Shown: piece by piece, positions 25,407 to 35,300 of the stretch
Layout of the letters: the number at the start of each line of letters is the position of its first letter
How positions within the stretch are numbered: position 1 is the stretch's first letter
From: Oryzibacter oryziterrae
GTDB taxonomy: Bacteria > Pseudomonadota > Alphaproteobacteria > Rhizobiales > Pleomorphomonadaceae
Assembly: GCF_021864535.1 (NCBI RefSeq)
Contig: NZ_JAKJIC010000014.1
Coordinates: 57,839-121,838, forward strand
DNA: 64,000 nucleotides
Reading direction: 5' to 3'
The notes under the pieces: generated by a model
Told to the model about the DNA's origin: nothing
The model's input: the letters and a program-made list of their open reading frames with translations, nothing else
The model's database searches: none
Position numbers and translations under genes: made by a program

Positions 25407-27629
25407 GTGCTCGACATTGCCAAGTCCAAGTCCTTGATCGACAAAGCAGACGTCGTATCATTTGACATATTTGATACACTTATCCGACGCAGTTTCGCCT
25501 CCCCGCGCGATGTATTTCATCATATGAAAGGGCAGGCCCATCGTCTGTCTGGAGGTTTGATAACAGATTTTTCCTCTATCCGAGTCCACGCCGAGAAGCA
25601 TGCCTTGGAAAGCGCCAAGCTGCTCGGTGTCAATGAAGTGTCGATTGATGAGATTTACGACGAAATCGGCGAACTGACCGGGCTTAAGGGAGATGTACTC
25701 ACCGCCCTTAAAAATCTGGAGATAAGTACGGAAGTTGAATGCACCGCCTCTCGGCCTATCGGGCGAGATCTTTTTAGTTATGCTCAGCTGCGCAGGAAGC
25801 GGATTATCCTGGTGTCAGACATGTATCTCGATCGCAATGCGATTGAGCGTCTCTTGGCTGTCGCCGGCATTGAACACTACGAGCGAATTTATCTCTCAAG
25901 TGAACTGAGGAAGACGAAACGGGACGGCGACCTTTTTCGATACATCCTTGATGAGTTGCATCTTGATGCGTCGAAGTTGATTCATGTGGGCGACAACTCG
26001 AAGGGTGATGTTTCTGTGCCCGAGAGTTTGGGTATTCTGACGATCCATTTGCCTCGCTCTATGGAAAATTTTCGGGAGTCTAGTGTATTTGGCGTCAACC
26101 TCGCGGAGGCGGGCAAGAAGCACTGGTCCCTTACAAAGAGCGTGGTCGAAAAGTTGGTTGCCGATCGCTTTTTCGATGTACGTGAGGATCGCCACAAGAC
26201 GGAGTTTTTCGGCGGTGACCCTTTTTGTTTCGGGTACTCTGCTTTAGGTCCTCTGATGTTGGGGTTCGCGTTTTGGTTGTTTAGGGAGGCAAAAGCGGAT
26301 CGGACTGAGAAGCTATACTTCCTGTCCAGAGACGGCTTGATAATGAAACGCGTGTTTGACGAACTCTTTCCTGCTAGCGAATATGGGATTGAGACCGAGT
26401 ACCTTTACTGCTCACGCAGAATGGTTCGTGTGCCGGCCATGAGGAACAGGTTCGATCTACTCCAGCCATTGTCGCGTCCGATTCATAAGCGATCGATCGG
26501 TAACTGGCTGGAGGCCAATTATGGTGTGAATGTATCTGACATCTCCATAGATATATTCAAGCGCCACGGTTTTGAGAATGCATCTACTCTGATCTATGAT
26601 GACGTGGATAGGGGAGCATTGAAGGCGCTTATTCAAGAGTGCGAAGAGCTTTTTCTCGCGGTTGCAGCAGACGAGAGATCGAGTTTGGAGGGCTACCTCG
26701 CTGCGAGCGGAATCGGAAACGGAAGGCACGCTGTCGTCGACATCGGGTATGCAGGCACGATGCAGGACGCGTTGTCTTCTTTCTTGGGCCGAGAATTGAA
26801 AGGCTACTATCTCGCCGTATTCGGTTCTTCTTCCGGGGGCAAAAACCAACTCGACCTCAGAGGGTTCCTCTCCCAATACGGATCTGACAATAATCCGTCT
26901 CTGGGGATATGCACGCATCGCTTTGTGTATGAGAGCCTGGTTTGCAGTGTTGAAGACTCAACGGTGCGCATTAAGTGGGATGGAAGCGCCTACTCTCCTG
27001 TTGGTCAAATTATTCCAGGAGACGACGGGCGCAAGGTATTCGTGGACCTTGCTCACGCGGGTGCAGTTGCAATGGCCAAGGATTACCGGGAAATTTCGCC
27101 GGTTGCCCCAGAGCTATCCTTGTTGTCTTCCGAAGCAAGTACCATGATTCTAGACAGTTATCTGCGAAGGCCGATGTTGGGTGACGTCGCGTTGTTGAAT
27201 GGGATCACGTTCCACGACTTGTATGGAGTTGACGAGCCGAGATTCTTGGCGTTGGCGCCGGAGCTGAGAAGCGGTGTTGTTCCTGCACGAATCATCTGGA
27301 AGGAGAGTCTTTCTGTTGATGCGGGGGGCGTGATCCAGACTGCCCAGGAAGCTGAAATGGCAGCTAGGACAGCGTTGGCTGCGAAGCAGTATAGCATCGC
27401 TGCCGATGCATTCCTTGCTGCTTTCAAGCTTCAGCCCGCTCGATCGAACTATCTTCGTGCGGCAGCAGAGGCTCGTTACAAAGCAAAAGAACGGAAGGTT
27501 GCTCGCGCTCACCTTAGAGAGTACTTGAAAATTAACCCTAATAATGCAAGGGCAAAGGCTCGGCTCTGGACAATGCGTGTGCCGTTCTTGTCCATGGTTA
27601 TAGGTGACTACGAGTTCAAGTTGAGTTGA
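25407..27629 (+). CDS. HAD-hydrolase/glycan-locus fusion protein with C-terminal TPR
   Basis: A 740-residue multidomain protein. Residues about 15-230 are a HAD phosphatase-like domain: VVSFDIFDTLIRR (nucleophile Asp-x-Phe-Asp-Thr), ILVSDMYLDR (Ser/Thr motif), a Lys region at RKTKRDGDLF and VGDNSKGD (acidic motif). The middle (about 270-560) has conserved blocks YFLSRDGLIMKRVFDEL, YLYCSRRMVRV and VVDIGYAGTMQDAL, seen in large HAD proteins of capsule and O-antigen loci. The C-terminus (about 650-720) is helical and TPR-like. The GTG start lies 3 nt after the previous stop with AAGGG upstream, so the genes are coupled. Phosphatase or glycosyl-phosphate chemistry on a glycan precursor is inferred, not shown. 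Confidence 0.78.
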   Translation: MLDIAKSKSLIDKADVVSFDIFDTLIRRSFASPRDVFHHMKGQAHRLSGGLITDFSSIRVHAEKHALESAKLLGVNEVSIDEIYDEIGELTGLKGDVLTALKNLEISTEVECTASRPIGRDLFSYAQLRRKRIILVSDMYLDRNAIERLLAVAGIEHYERIYLSSELRKTKRDGDLFRYILDELHLDASKLIHVGDNSKGDVSVPESLGILTIHLPRSMENFRESSVFGVNLAEAGKKHWSLTKSVVEKLVADRFFDVREDRHKTEFFGGDPFCFGYSALGPLMLGFAFWLFREAKADRTEKLYFLSRDGLIMKRVFDELFPASEYGIETEYLYCSRRMVRVPAMRNRFDLLQPLSRPIHKRSIGNWLEANYGVNVSDISIDIFKRHGFENASTLIYDDVDRGALKALIQECEELFLAVAADERSSLEGYLAASGIGNGRHAVVDIGYAGTMQDALSSFLGRELKGYYLAVFGSSSGGKNQLDLRGFLSQYGSDNNPSLGICTHRFVYESLVCSVEDSTVRIKWDGSAYSPVGQIIPGDDGRKVFVDLAHAGAVAMAKDYREISPVAPELSLLSSEASTMILDSYLRRPMLGDVALLNGITFHDLYGVDEPRFLALAPELRSGVVPARIIWKESLSVDAGGVIQTAQEAEMAARTALAAKQYSIAADAFLAAFKLQPARSNYLRAAAEARYKAKERKVARAHLREYLKINPNNARAKARLWTMRVPFLSMVIGDYEFKLS

Positions 27630-27684
27630 GGCTGGTGGGTGTGTTTTGGTTTGGTGAGTGCTTTGTTCGTGTCTGGAATTTGGG

Positions 27685-27700
27685 TACGTATGCATACGTA
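27685..27700. promoter_or_regulatory. Perfect 16-bp palindrome between the island and the radical SAM gene
   Basis: TACGTATGCATACGTA is fully self-complementary with no spacer. It lies 56 nt downstream of the HAD gene and about 55 nt upstream of the radical SAM ATG, so it could be an operator for the latter. No regulator gene is adjacent. Confidence 0.4.
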
Positions 27701-27708
27701 ATATGGCT

Positions 27709-27728
27709 CTCGGGGAGAATTCCCCGAG
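27709..27728 (+). terminator. Hairpin after the polysaccharide genes
   Basis: CTCGGGGA-GAAT-TCCCCGAG, a perfect 8-bp stem 80 nt after the HAD gene, without a T tract. It also falls in the 5-prime region of the next gene. Confidence 0.5.
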
Positions 27729-27755
27729 CCCACAAATTCTGCTAAACACCCGCCC

Positions 27756-29783
27756 ATGATGGACGCTGCGAAACCGATCTTTTCCTACAAGAAATACTGG
27801 GCCGCCCGATTTGGGACGGCCCGGTTCCTGCCCACGAGCCGCGAAGAGATGCAGGCGCTGGGGTGGGATAGTTGTGATGTGATCATCGTCACGGGTGACG
27901 CCTATGTGGATCACCCGAGCTTCGGCATGGCGGTGATCGGGCGGCTTCTGGAGCGGCAGGGGTTTCGGGTCGGAATCCTGTCGCAGCCCGACTGGCAGAG
28001 TGCCGAGCCGTTCAAGGCGCTGGGAAAGCCCAACCTGTTCTGGGGCGTGACCGGCGGCAACATGGACAGCATGGTCAACCGCTATACGTCCGACCGGCGA
28101 ATCCGCCATAACGACAGCTATACGCCGAACAATGAAGGCGGCAAGCGGCCCGACCGGGCGGTGAATGTCTATGCGCAGCGCTGCCGCGAGGCCTACAAGG
28201 ATGTGCCGATCGTGCTCGGCGGCATCGAAGCGTCGCTGCGGCGCATTGCACACTACGACTACTGGTCGGACAAGGTGCGCCGGTCCGTGCTGGTGGATTC
28301 CAAGGCCGACATCCTGCTCTATGGCAACGCCGAGCGGGCGATCGTCGAGGTAGCCCACCGCATCGCCAAGGGCGAGGATATCGCCACCTTTGATGACGTC
28401 CGCGGCGTGGCGCTGATGAAGTCGTCGGTGCCCGAGGGCTGGACGGAAGCGCATGCCGACGACATCGACAGTGCCGACGAGGGCGCGCGCCAGCGCGGCG
28501 AGAAGACCGTGATCCGTCTTCCGGCTTACGAGCAGGTCTCGGCCGATCCGGAGACCTATGCCCGTGCCTCGCGCGTTCTGCATCGCGAGAGCAATCCCGG
28601 CAATGCACGTGCGCTGGTGCAGCGCCATGGCGACCGCGAACTGTGGGTGACGCCGCCGCCCATCCCGTTGACGACGGAGGAGATGGACGGGGTCTATGAG
28701 CTGCCCTATGCGCGCGGGCCGCACCCGAGCTATGGCGACGCCAAGATCCCGGCCTGGGAGATGATCCGCTTCTCGGTGACGATCATGCGCGGCTGTTTCG
28801 GCGGCTGTTCCTTCTGCTCGATCACCGAGCATGAGGGACGCGTGATCCAGAGCCGGTCCGAGGGGTCGATCCTCAAGGAGATCGAGCATATCCGCGACAA
28901 GACGGATGGCTTCACCGGCATCATCTCCGATATCGGCGGCCCCACGGCCAACATGTATCGCATCGGCTGCAAGGATCCGGCGATCGAGAGTGCGTGCCGC
29001 AAGCCGTCCTGCGTCTATCCGGACATTTGCCCCAACCTCAACACCAGCCACGAGGCGCTGATCCAGCTCTACCGCAAGGTCAGGGCGGTGCCCGGGGTGA
29101 AGAAGGTGATGGTGGCCTCCGGCGTGCGCTACGACCTCGCCGTGAAGAGCCCGACCTACATCAAGGAACTGGTGAAGCACCATGTGGGCGGCTATCTGAA
29201 GATTGCGCCCGAGCATACCGAGGACGGTCCGCTTTCCAAGATGATGAAGCCGGGCATCGGGGCCTATGACCGGTTCAAGCAGTTGTTCGACGCGGCGGCC
29301 AAGGAAGCGGGGAAGAAATACTTCCTCATTCCCTATTTCATTGCCGCCCATCCTGGCACCAGCGACGAGGACATGATGAACCTCGCGCTGTGGCTCAAGA
29401 AGAACGGCTATCGCGCCGACCAGGTGCAGACCTTCCTGCCGTCGCCGATGGCGCTGTCGACCGCCATGTATCATTCGGGCGTCAATCCGCTGAAGGCGGT
29501 GCGGCGTGGCGGATCTGAACGGGTGGAGACGGTGAAGGGGCTGAAGCAGCGCCGCCTGCACAAGGCCTTCCTGCGCTATCACGACGCCGAGAACTGGCCG
29601 CTTCTGCGCGACGCGCTGAAGTCCATGGGGCGTGCCGATCTGATCGGCAACGGCAAACACCACCTGATTCCGTCGTTCCAGCCGGCTGGTACCGGTGGTT
29701 CGGGTGGCGAGGGCAAGCGCGTGGGCGCCAAGCATGGCACCCAGAAGTTCCTGACCAAGGGCGTTCTGCCCAAGCGCAAATGA
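27756..29783 (+). CDS. Radical SAM protein of the YgiQ family
   Basis: A 675-residue YgiQ-type radical SAM protein. The N-terminal domain has [16 protein letters not shown], typical of the family, and [15 protein letters not shown]. The iron-sulfur motif Cys-x3-Cys-x2-Cys is CFGGCSFC near residue 346, followed by the family block [13 protein letters not shown]. The C-terminal extension ends in a Gly/Lys-rich tail. The reaction is unknown for the family. The ATG at 27756 is immediately followed by a second ATG, and neither has a clear SD. GC content returns to the window average here, so it lies outside the polysaccharide island. Confidence 0.93.
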   Translation: MMDAAKPIFSYKKYWAARFGTARFLPTSREEMQALGWDSCDVIIVTGDAYVDHPSFGMAVIGRLLERQGFRVGILSQPDWQSAEPFKALGKPNLFWGVTGGNMDSMVNRYTSDRRIRHNDSYTPNNEGGKRPDRAVNVYAQRCREAYKDVPIVLGGIEASLRRIAHYDYWSDKVRRSVLVDSKADILLYGNAERAIVEVAHRIAKGEDIATFDDVRGVALMKSSVPEGWTEAHADDIDSADEGARQRGEKTVIRLPAYEQVSADPETYARASRVLHRESNPGNARALVQRHGDRELWVTPPPIPLTTEEMDGVYELPYARGPHPSYGDAKIPAWEMIRFSVTIMRGCFGGCSFCSITEHEGRVIQSRSEGSILKEIEHIRDKTDGFTGIISDIGGPTANMYRIGCKDPAIESACRKPSCVYPDICPNLNTSHEALIQLYRKVRAVPGVKKVMVASGVRYDLAVKSPTYIKELVKHHVGGYLKIAPEHTEDGPLSKMMKPGIGAYDRFKQLFDAAAKEAGKKYFLIPYFIAAHPGTSDEDMMNLALWLKKNGYRADQVQTFLPSPMALSTAMYHSGVNPLKAVRRGGSERVETVKGLKQRRLHKAFLRYHDAENWPLLRDALKSMGRADLIGNGKHHLIPSFQPAGTGGSGGEGKRVGAKHGTQKFLTKGVLPKRK

Positions 29784-29789
29784 CGCAAG

Positions 29790-29812
29790 AGCCGGGGCGG
29801 TGAGCCCCGGCT
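29790..29812 (+). terminator. Hairpin after the radical SAM gene
   Basis: AGCCGGGGC-GGTGA-GCCCCGGCT, a perfect 9-bp stem right after the stop codon, without a T run. Confidence 0.65.
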
Positions 29813-30288
29813 GATCCGCCCGGGTCCCCTGTCTCCAATCCTGTTGAAGCCTCGCCGTACGGGTATCCCCGGACAGCGAGGGGCTTTGCCATGCGATGAC
29901 AGCATGGCTTGAGCGTCAATTTCAATTTACTTGTCGATTTTCGATTAGCTAGTGATGAAATCGATCACAGCCATCGTCATTTTCGCCGCCAAGGGCGCGA
30001 TTATGTGGGGCGGAAGTTCCGCTTAAAGTTTTCGCGAGGGTGCTGGCGTTGATATACGTCAACGCAGATCATGTTGCATTGCGACTAAACCGATAAAGTA
30101 AGTCGAGGCGGGCAACTTAACGCATTAAGTCCCCGTGCGACCAATGAAGCTCGTGTTTTTACTGAAGATTTTGGTTGCAGATGAGCGCAGTAGAAGGGGC
30201 GATGAATAAGACTTTCGGCTAAGCCCCGAGGCGAGAACAACCCGCTTCGCATGGTTTCGGTTCGATCTGGACAGGATAGAGGGCCATC
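29813..30288. other. Long 5-prime region of the malic enzyme gene
   Basis: About 475 nt without a supportable gene, AT-richer around 29920-30180. It must hold the malic enzyme promoter. The SD AGGATAGAGGG is clear. I recognise no riboswitch or known small RNA. Confidence 0.45.
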
Positions 30289-31992
30289 ATGAACGACTTT
30301 ACCAATCTAGGCAGCCAAATCGACGCGTCCGTGGTGGCGTCGGTGACGTTGGATCAGGCCATTCTCGAGAATCCGTTGCTCAATCGCGGCACGGCCTTCA
30401 CCGTCGAGGAGCGCGATGCCTTCCATCTGCACGGCCTGCTGCCGGACCAGGTCGAGACCCTGGAAGATCAGGTGGCCCGCCAGCTTGAGTGCGTGCGCGG
30501 CCTGGCGTCCAATCTTGATCGCTATGTCTTCCTGCGCGACCTGCAGGACACCAACGAGACGCTGTATTACGCGCTGATTACCGAGCATCTCGACGAACTG
30601 CTGCCGATCATCTACACGCCGACCGTCGGCGCCGGCTGCCAGCAGTTCGCGCATATCTACCGCCGTCCGCGTGGCCTGTTCCTGTCGCTGCCCAACAAGG
30701 ATCGTCTCGACCAGATCCTCGCCAACCCGCGCTTCGACAAGGTCGAGTGCATCGTGGTGACCGACGGCGAGCGCATCCTCGGCCTTGGTGACCAGGGCAT
30801 TGGTGGCATGGGCATCCCCATCGGCAAGCTGGCGATCTACTCGGGTTGCGGCGGCATCGATCCGGCCGCTACTCTGCCGATCACGCTCGACGTTGGTACC
30901 AACAACCTCGAGCGCCTCGCCGATCCGATGTACTTCGGCTGGCGGCATGAGCGCGTGCGCGGCCAGGAATATGACGACTTCATCGAAGCCTTCGTCACTG
31001 CCGTTCGCAAGCGCTGGCCCAACGTGCTGCTGCAGTGGGAAGACTTCCACAAGAACAACGCCAATCGCCTGCTGGACAAGTATCGCGATCAGCTCTGCAC
31101 CTTCAACGACGACATCCAGGGCACGGCCTCGGTTGCCACCGGCACGCTGCTGTCGGCCATCCAGATCACCGGCACGCCGCTCACCGAGCAGCGCATCGCC
31201 ATCCTCGGCGGCGGTTCGGCCGGCATCGGCATCGCCGACCTGATCAAGCGCGCCATGGTGGAAGCCGGCCTCGAGCCCGACGAAGCCGCCAAGCGCTTCT
31301 TCGTGGTGGGCCGCTACGGTCTCGTCACCGAGCAGACGCCGAACCTCGACACCTTCCAGCTCGGCTTCGTGCAGGACAGCAAGCTCCTCAACGAGTGGGA
31401 GCTCGATCAGGAAGGCAAGGCCTCGCTGCTCGACGTGGTGCGCAATGCCAAGCCGACCGTGCTGATCGGCGTCGCCGGCCAGGCGGGCATGTTCACCGAA
31501 GAAATCATCCGTGAGATGGCCAGCCATGTGGACCGGCCGATCGTCTTCCCGCTGTCCAACCCGACGTCCTGCGTCGAGGCCCAGCCGGCCGACATCATCA
31601 CCTGGACCGACGGCCGCGCCATCATCGGCACGGGCAGCCCGTTCCAGCCGGTTGAGTACAAGGGCAAGACCTATCACATCGCCCAGACCAACAACTCCTA
31701 CATCTTCCCCGGTGTCGGTCTTGCGGCTCTGGCGGTGCAGTCGACCCGCGTGACCGACGGCATGTTCCTCGCCGCCGCCCGCGCGCTGGCCGAGCTGTCG
31801 CCGGCCAAGAGCACCCCGGGCGCCCGTCTGCTGCCCAAGCTCGACAAGATGCGCGACGTGTCCTTCCACATCGCCGTCGCCGTGTCCAAGCAGGCTCTGG
31901 CCGAAGGCCTGACGCCGAAGATGAATGACGCGGAGATCCTGCGCCGCGTGCATGACAAGATGTGGGCGCCGAAGTATCGCCCGATCCGCTGA
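30289..31992 (+). CDS. maeA: NAD-dependent malic enzyme (SfcA/MaeA type)
   Basis: A 567-residue oxidative decarboxylase converting malate to pyruvate and CO2. It is the long SfcA-like type without a phosphotransacetylase domain, unlike the common rhizobial DME/TME proteins. Signatures: LYYALITEHLDELLPIIYTPTVG (about 90-110), VVTDGERILGLGDQG, LDVGTNN and WEDFHKNNA. The nucleotide fold has ILGGGSAGIGIADLI and the C-terminal part has PLSNPTS. The ATG at 30289 has AGGATAGAGGG upstream. It is monocistronic, with a long leader and a very strong terminator. It is likely used to feed pyruvate during growth on C4 acids. Confidence 0.95.
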   Translation: MNDFTNLGSQIDASVVASVTLDQAILENPLLNRGTAFTVEERDAFHLHGLLPDQVETLEDQVARQLECVRGLASNLDRYVFLRDLQDTNETLYYALITEHLDELLPIIYTPTVGAGCQQFAHIYRRPRGLFLSLPNKDRLDQILANPRFDKVECIVVTDGERILGLGDQGIGGMGIPIGKLAIYSGCGGIDPAATLPITLDVGTNNLERLADPMYFGWRHERVRGQEYDDFIEAFVTAVRKRWPNVLLQWEDFHKNNANRLLDKYRDQLCTFNDDIQGTASVATGTLLSAIQITGTPLTEQRIAILGGGSAGIGIADLIKRAMVEAGLEPDEAAKRFFVVGRYGLVTEQTPNLDTFQLGFVQDSKLLNEWELDQEGKASLLDVVRNAKPTVLIGVAGQAGMFTEEIIREMASHVDRPIVFPLSNPTSCVEAQPADIITWTDGRAIIGTGSPFQPVEYKGKTYHIAQTNNSYIFPGVGLAALAVQSTRVTDGMFLAAARALAELSPAKSTPGARLLPKLDKMRDVSFHIAVAVSKQALAEGLTPKMNDAEILRRVHDKMWAPKYRPIR

Positions 31993-32013
31993 ATGAGTGG
32001 ACGCTGAATGAAC

Positions 32014-32047
32014 GAACGCCCCGGACGGCATCCCGTCCGGGGCGTTC
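32014..32047 (+). terminator. Rho-independent terminator of the malic enzyme gene
   Basis: A perfect 15-bp stem, GAACGCCCCGGACGG / CCGTCCGGGGCGTTC, with a 4-nt loop, followed by TGCTTTT. It also lies 20 nt from the end of the convergent ABC gene. Confidence 0.95.
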
Positions 32048-32066
32048 TGCTTTTCAGGTGTGGCGG

Positions 32067-33839
32067 TCAGGCTTCGAATTGCAGGCGTGCGAGGCGGGCG
32101 TAGAGGCCGCCTGCCTCGACGAGTTCGGCATGGGTACCTTCCTCGACGATGCGGCCGCCGTCCATCACCAGGATCCGGTCGGCCCCGACGACGGTGGCGA
32201 GGCGGTGGGCGATGATCAGCGTCGTGCGGCCCTTGGCCAGCGTGTCGAGGGCGGCCTGGACCAGGCGCTCGCTCTCGGCGTCGAGGGCGGAGGTGGCCTC
32301 GTCGAGCAGCAGGACCGGTGCGTCGCGCAGGATGGCGCGGGCGATGGCGATGCGTTGCCGCTGGCCGCCGGACAGGGTGACGCCGCGCTCGCCGAGCTGG
32401 GTGGAATAGCCTTCAGGCAGGGCGTTGACGAAGCTGTCGGCGTGAGCGGCGGCGGCGGCTTGCTCGACCGCCATGTTGGTCGCTCCCGGCGCGCCGAAGC
32501 GGATGTTGTCGCGCACGTCGGCGGCGAAGATGACCGGGTCCTGGGCGACCAGCGCCATGCGGCGGCGGACGTCACGGGGATCGGCGCGGGCCACGTCGAC
32601 GCCGTCGACGAGGATGCGGCCGGCGGCGGGGTCGTAGAAGCGCAGCAGCAGCTGGAAGACGGTGGACTTGCCGGCACCGGAGGGGCCAACGATGGCCACG
32701 GTCTCGCCGGGACGAATGGCGAAGCTGAGATCGGTCAGCGTCGCCATGTCGGGGCGGGAGGGATAGGCAAAGGAGACGCCCTCGAAGCGGATTTCGCCAA
32801 GGGCCTTGGGCGGCAGGACCTGCGGATTGGCGGGGGCAGTGACGGCTGGCCTGATCTCGAGGATTTCGGCCAAGCGCTCGGCGGCGCCGGCGGCGGCAGT
32901 CAACTCGCCCCAGACCTGGCTGAGCTCGCTGAGGCCGCCAGCGGCAAAGACGGCGTAGAGCACGAACTGGCCGAGCGTGCCGGCCGAGAGGTCGCCGGCG
33001 ACAACGGCGCGGGCGCCGATCCACAAGACCGAGATGATGCTGACGAAGACCAGGAAGATCGCGACGAAGGTGAGGAGGCCGCGGGTGCGGATCTGCGTGC
33101 GTGCGGCGTCGAAAGCCCGGTTGACCTCGGCGGTGAAGCGGGAGGTGACGAGCACTTCGCTGGTATAGGCCTGGACGGTGCGGATGGCGCCGATGGCCTC
33201 CTGCGCATAGGCGCTGGCGTCGGCCAGGGTGTCCTGGGCTTCGCGCGACCGCTTGCGCACGGTGCGGCCGAAGGCGACCAGCGGCAGCACGATCAGGGGG
33301 ATGGCGGCCAGCACGATGGACGAGAGCCAGGGGCTGCTGACGACCATCATCACAGCGGCACCGAAGAAGAGAAACAGGTTCCGCAGGGCGATGGAGGCGC
33401 TGGAGCCGGCGGCGGCCTTGATCTGGGTGGTGTCGGCAGTGAGGCGCGAGACGATCTCGCCAGACCGGGCGGTATCGAAGAAGGCGGGAGAAAGTTCGGT
33501 CAGATGACTGAAGACAGCGGCGCGCACGTCGGCGACGACGCGCTCGCCGAGCGTCATCACCAGATAGTAGCGCAGGGCCGAGGCGAGGGCGAGGCAGCTG
33601 ACCACCACCATCAGCACCGAGAAGGTCTGGTTGATGCTGTGGCCGCTGGCGGCGACGAAGCCGTTGTCGATCATGCCGCGAACGGCGATGGGGACGGCGA
33701 GGGTGGCGGCGGAGGCGGCGACCAGTGCACCGAGGGCCGCAAAGGCACGCCCCTTGTAGCGCGCGGCGAAGGGCAGCATGGATCTCAGCGGCTTCAGGCT
33801 GGAGCGGCGTGGAGCTTTGGCGGCGGTCTCGTCGGTCAT
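32067..33839 (-). CDS. ABC exporter, fused permease and ATPase (MsbA/multidrug-like)
   Basis: A 590-residue half-transporter that works as a homodimer in the inner membrane. The N-terminal six-helix domain spans about residues 25-325 and the ATPase about 350-590. The ATPase contains Walker A GPSGAGKST, the Q-loop region ALVAQDPVIFA, the signature LSGGQRQRIAIARA, Walker B VLLLDEATSALD and the switch His in IIAHRLAT. The substrate is unknown; relatives export lipids or drugs. Next to rpmE in the opposite direction, an arrangement I recognise from other Hyphomicrobiales. Confidence 0.93.
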   Translation of the reverse strand: MTDETAAKAPRRSSLKPLRSMLPFAARYKGRAFAALGALVAASAATLAVPIAVRGMIDNGFVAASGHSINQTFSVLMVVVSCLALASALRYYLVMTLGERVVADVRAAVFSHLTELSPAFFDTARSGEIVSRLTADTTQIKAAAGSSASIALRNLFLFFGAAVMMVVSSPWLSSIVLAAIPLIVLPLVAFGRTVRKRSREAQDTLADASAYAQEAIGAIRTVQAYTSEVLVTSRFTAEVNRAFDAARTQIRTRGLLTFVAIFLVFVSIISVLWIGARAVVAGDLSAGTLGQFVLYAVFAAGGLSELSQVWGELTAAAGAAERLAEILEIRPAVTAPANPQVLPPKALGEIRFEGVSFAYPSRPDMATLTDLSFAIRPGETVAIVGPSGAGKSTVFQLLLRFYDPAAGRILVDGVDVARADPRDVRRRMALVAQDPVIFAADVRDNIRFGAPGATNMAVEQAAAAAHADSFVNALPEGYSTQLGERGVTLSGGQRQRIAIARAILRDAPVLLLDEATSALDAESERLVQAALDTLAKGRTTLIIAHRLATVVGADRILVMDGGRIVEEGTHAELVEAGGLYARLARLQFEA

Positions 33840-34147
33840 GATCGTGCGGCTATCCGGACAGCTGGTTTACTTGCAAGGGTTGATCATGCCGAATGCGCGA
33901 CGGCAAGTCACAGAATCCTGAAAGTTGGGGGCTCGGGCCGCTTGTTCCCGGCGCCCCTTTGTTATATAGAGGCCGCGATCTCGTCGTGAGTTGGCTATGG
34001 GCCGCCATCGGGTGCCGTTGGCGGCTTTCGTTCGTAAGGGACGCAGAGCCTGTTGCGACCGTGCAGGAATTGAACATCGGGCACCCCGCGCGCGGGCGTC
34101 GCCGCTGCGGCCTTCAAGGCTGACAGGACAACAAAAGGACCGAAGCG

Positions 34148-34375
34148 ATGAAGCAGGGCATTCATCCCGAATATCACTCCATCAAGGTCGTCATGACTGA
34201 TGGCACCGAGTTCGTCACCCGTTCGTGCTTCGGCGCGGAAGGTTCTGTGCTGAACCTCGACATCGACCCGAAGTCGCATCCGGCCTGGACCGGCGGCACC
34301 CAGCAGCTGATGGACCGCGGTGGCCGTCTGTCGCGCTTCAACAACAAGTTCGGCGGCCTGTTCGCCACGAAGTGA
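34148..34375 (+). CDS. rpmE: 50S ribosomal protein L31 (bL31)
   Basis: A 75-residue bL31. The N-terminus [10 protein letters not shown] and the end [19 protein letters not shown] followed by LFA are typical. It is the zinc-independent form: the CxxC pair of zinc-binding bL31 is absent, and only one cysteine (SCFGAEG) remains. A strong terminator follows at once, so the gene is monocistronic. The upstream region is GC-rich and repetitive but shows no structure I can assign. Confidence 0.97.
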   Translation: MKQGIHPEYHSIKVVMTDGTEFVTRSCFGAEGSVLNLDIDPKSHPAWTGGTQQLMDRGGRLSRFNNKFGGLFATK

Positions 34376-34400
34376 TCGGGCGCCTGGCGTTCGACGACAA

Positions 34401-34431
34401 AAAACCCCGGCGAGCGATCGCCGGGGTTTTT
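34401..34431. terminator. Bidirectional terminator after rpmE
   Basis: CCCCGGCGA-GCGA-TCGCCGGGG (34405-34426) with A-tract before and TTTTTG after. It can terminate rpmE and, through the A side, transcripts coming from the rcdA direction. Confidence 0.95.
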
Positions 34432-34515
34432 GTTTGGGGGCATGGCAGCGTCAGTGAAGGACAGGCCAGAAGCGGGACAGCGGCGCCAGGCCTGCGTCCC
34501 GCCTCGTCAGGAGTG

Positions 34516-35055
34516 TCACGAATCGAGACGGCGGGCGCCGAAGGCGCTGGCGAGCCGGTCAAGATCGCGGGCGATCAGGTTGGCCGGATTGGCGGCGACG
34601 GTGCGGGCGGCGTAGATGGCGCGGTCCATGTGGCGGACGCGTTCGTGCAGACGGGTGGTCCGCTCGATCAGGTCGCGCAGGGCGGCCGGCAGGTCGTCCC
34701 ATTGCGGGCCGGACATCAACGGATTGGGGCTGTCGAGGCGCACCTTGTTCTTTTCCGAGCTGGCCTGGTCGAGCGACAGCTCGCCCTCGTTGACGGCGCG
34801 CTGCAGCAGGAGCCAGGAGGCGATCTGCATCAGGCGCGTGGTCAGGCGCATGGACTCGGTGGAATAGGTGAGAGTGGCGGCACGGCTGAGAGCGCGGCTC
34901 TCGCTGCGGCCGGGGCCGTCGAGATAGGCGGCGGTTTCCTCGACCAGCGTCATGCCGTCGCGAAAGAGTTCGCGGAACAGCTCGGAGTTGACCGCCCGCG
35001 AACCGAAATCGATGGCGCCGGACTCGCTCACGGAATTGATCGGGAACTCGCTCAT
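34516..35055 (-). CDS. rcdA: Regulator of CtrA degradation RcdA (DUF1465)
   Basis: A 179-residue DUF1465 protein. In Caulobacter the DUF1465 protein RcdA is a helical adaptor that helps deliver CtrA and other substrates to ClpXP. The visible pattern is the family's: FRELFRDGMTLVEETAAYLDG, then SRAATLTYSTESMRLTTRLMQIASWLLLQRAV and a C-terminal helical part with LHERVRHMDRAIYAARTV. No membrane helix is present. An exact CtrA box lies 246 nt upstream in the direction of transcription, so it may be part of a CtrA feedback loop. DUF1192 and trcR (DUF1013) lie close by, as in related genomes. Confidence 0.9.
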   Translation of the reverse strand: MSEFPINSVSESGAIDFGSRAVNSELFRELFRDGMTLVEETAAYLDGPGRSESRALSRAATLTYSTESMRLTTRLMQIASWLLLQRAVNEGELSLDQASSEKNKVRLDSPNPLMSGPQWDDLPAALRDLIERTTRLHERVRHMDRAIYAARTVAANPANLIARDLDRLASAFGARRLDS

Positions 35056-35300
35056 GCCAAAACCCCTTTACTAAAACTCATCGGCAAGCCGGCTACCGGG
35101 CACCAAGGCTGGCTTCCTAAGCCGAAATCCTCAAGGCGCACAGCGGTCAACCTGCCTTGGCGTTACACTGTCCCCGATATCCAACGGCCCTGTCGGCACG
35201 TCGGTCGTCTCGGGATGGTACGCCTTGCGTGTCATCAGGCTCCTGACTGGCAACCCATGTGCCAAGGACGGCATTTGACCTCGGCGGTCAAGATAAGTTC

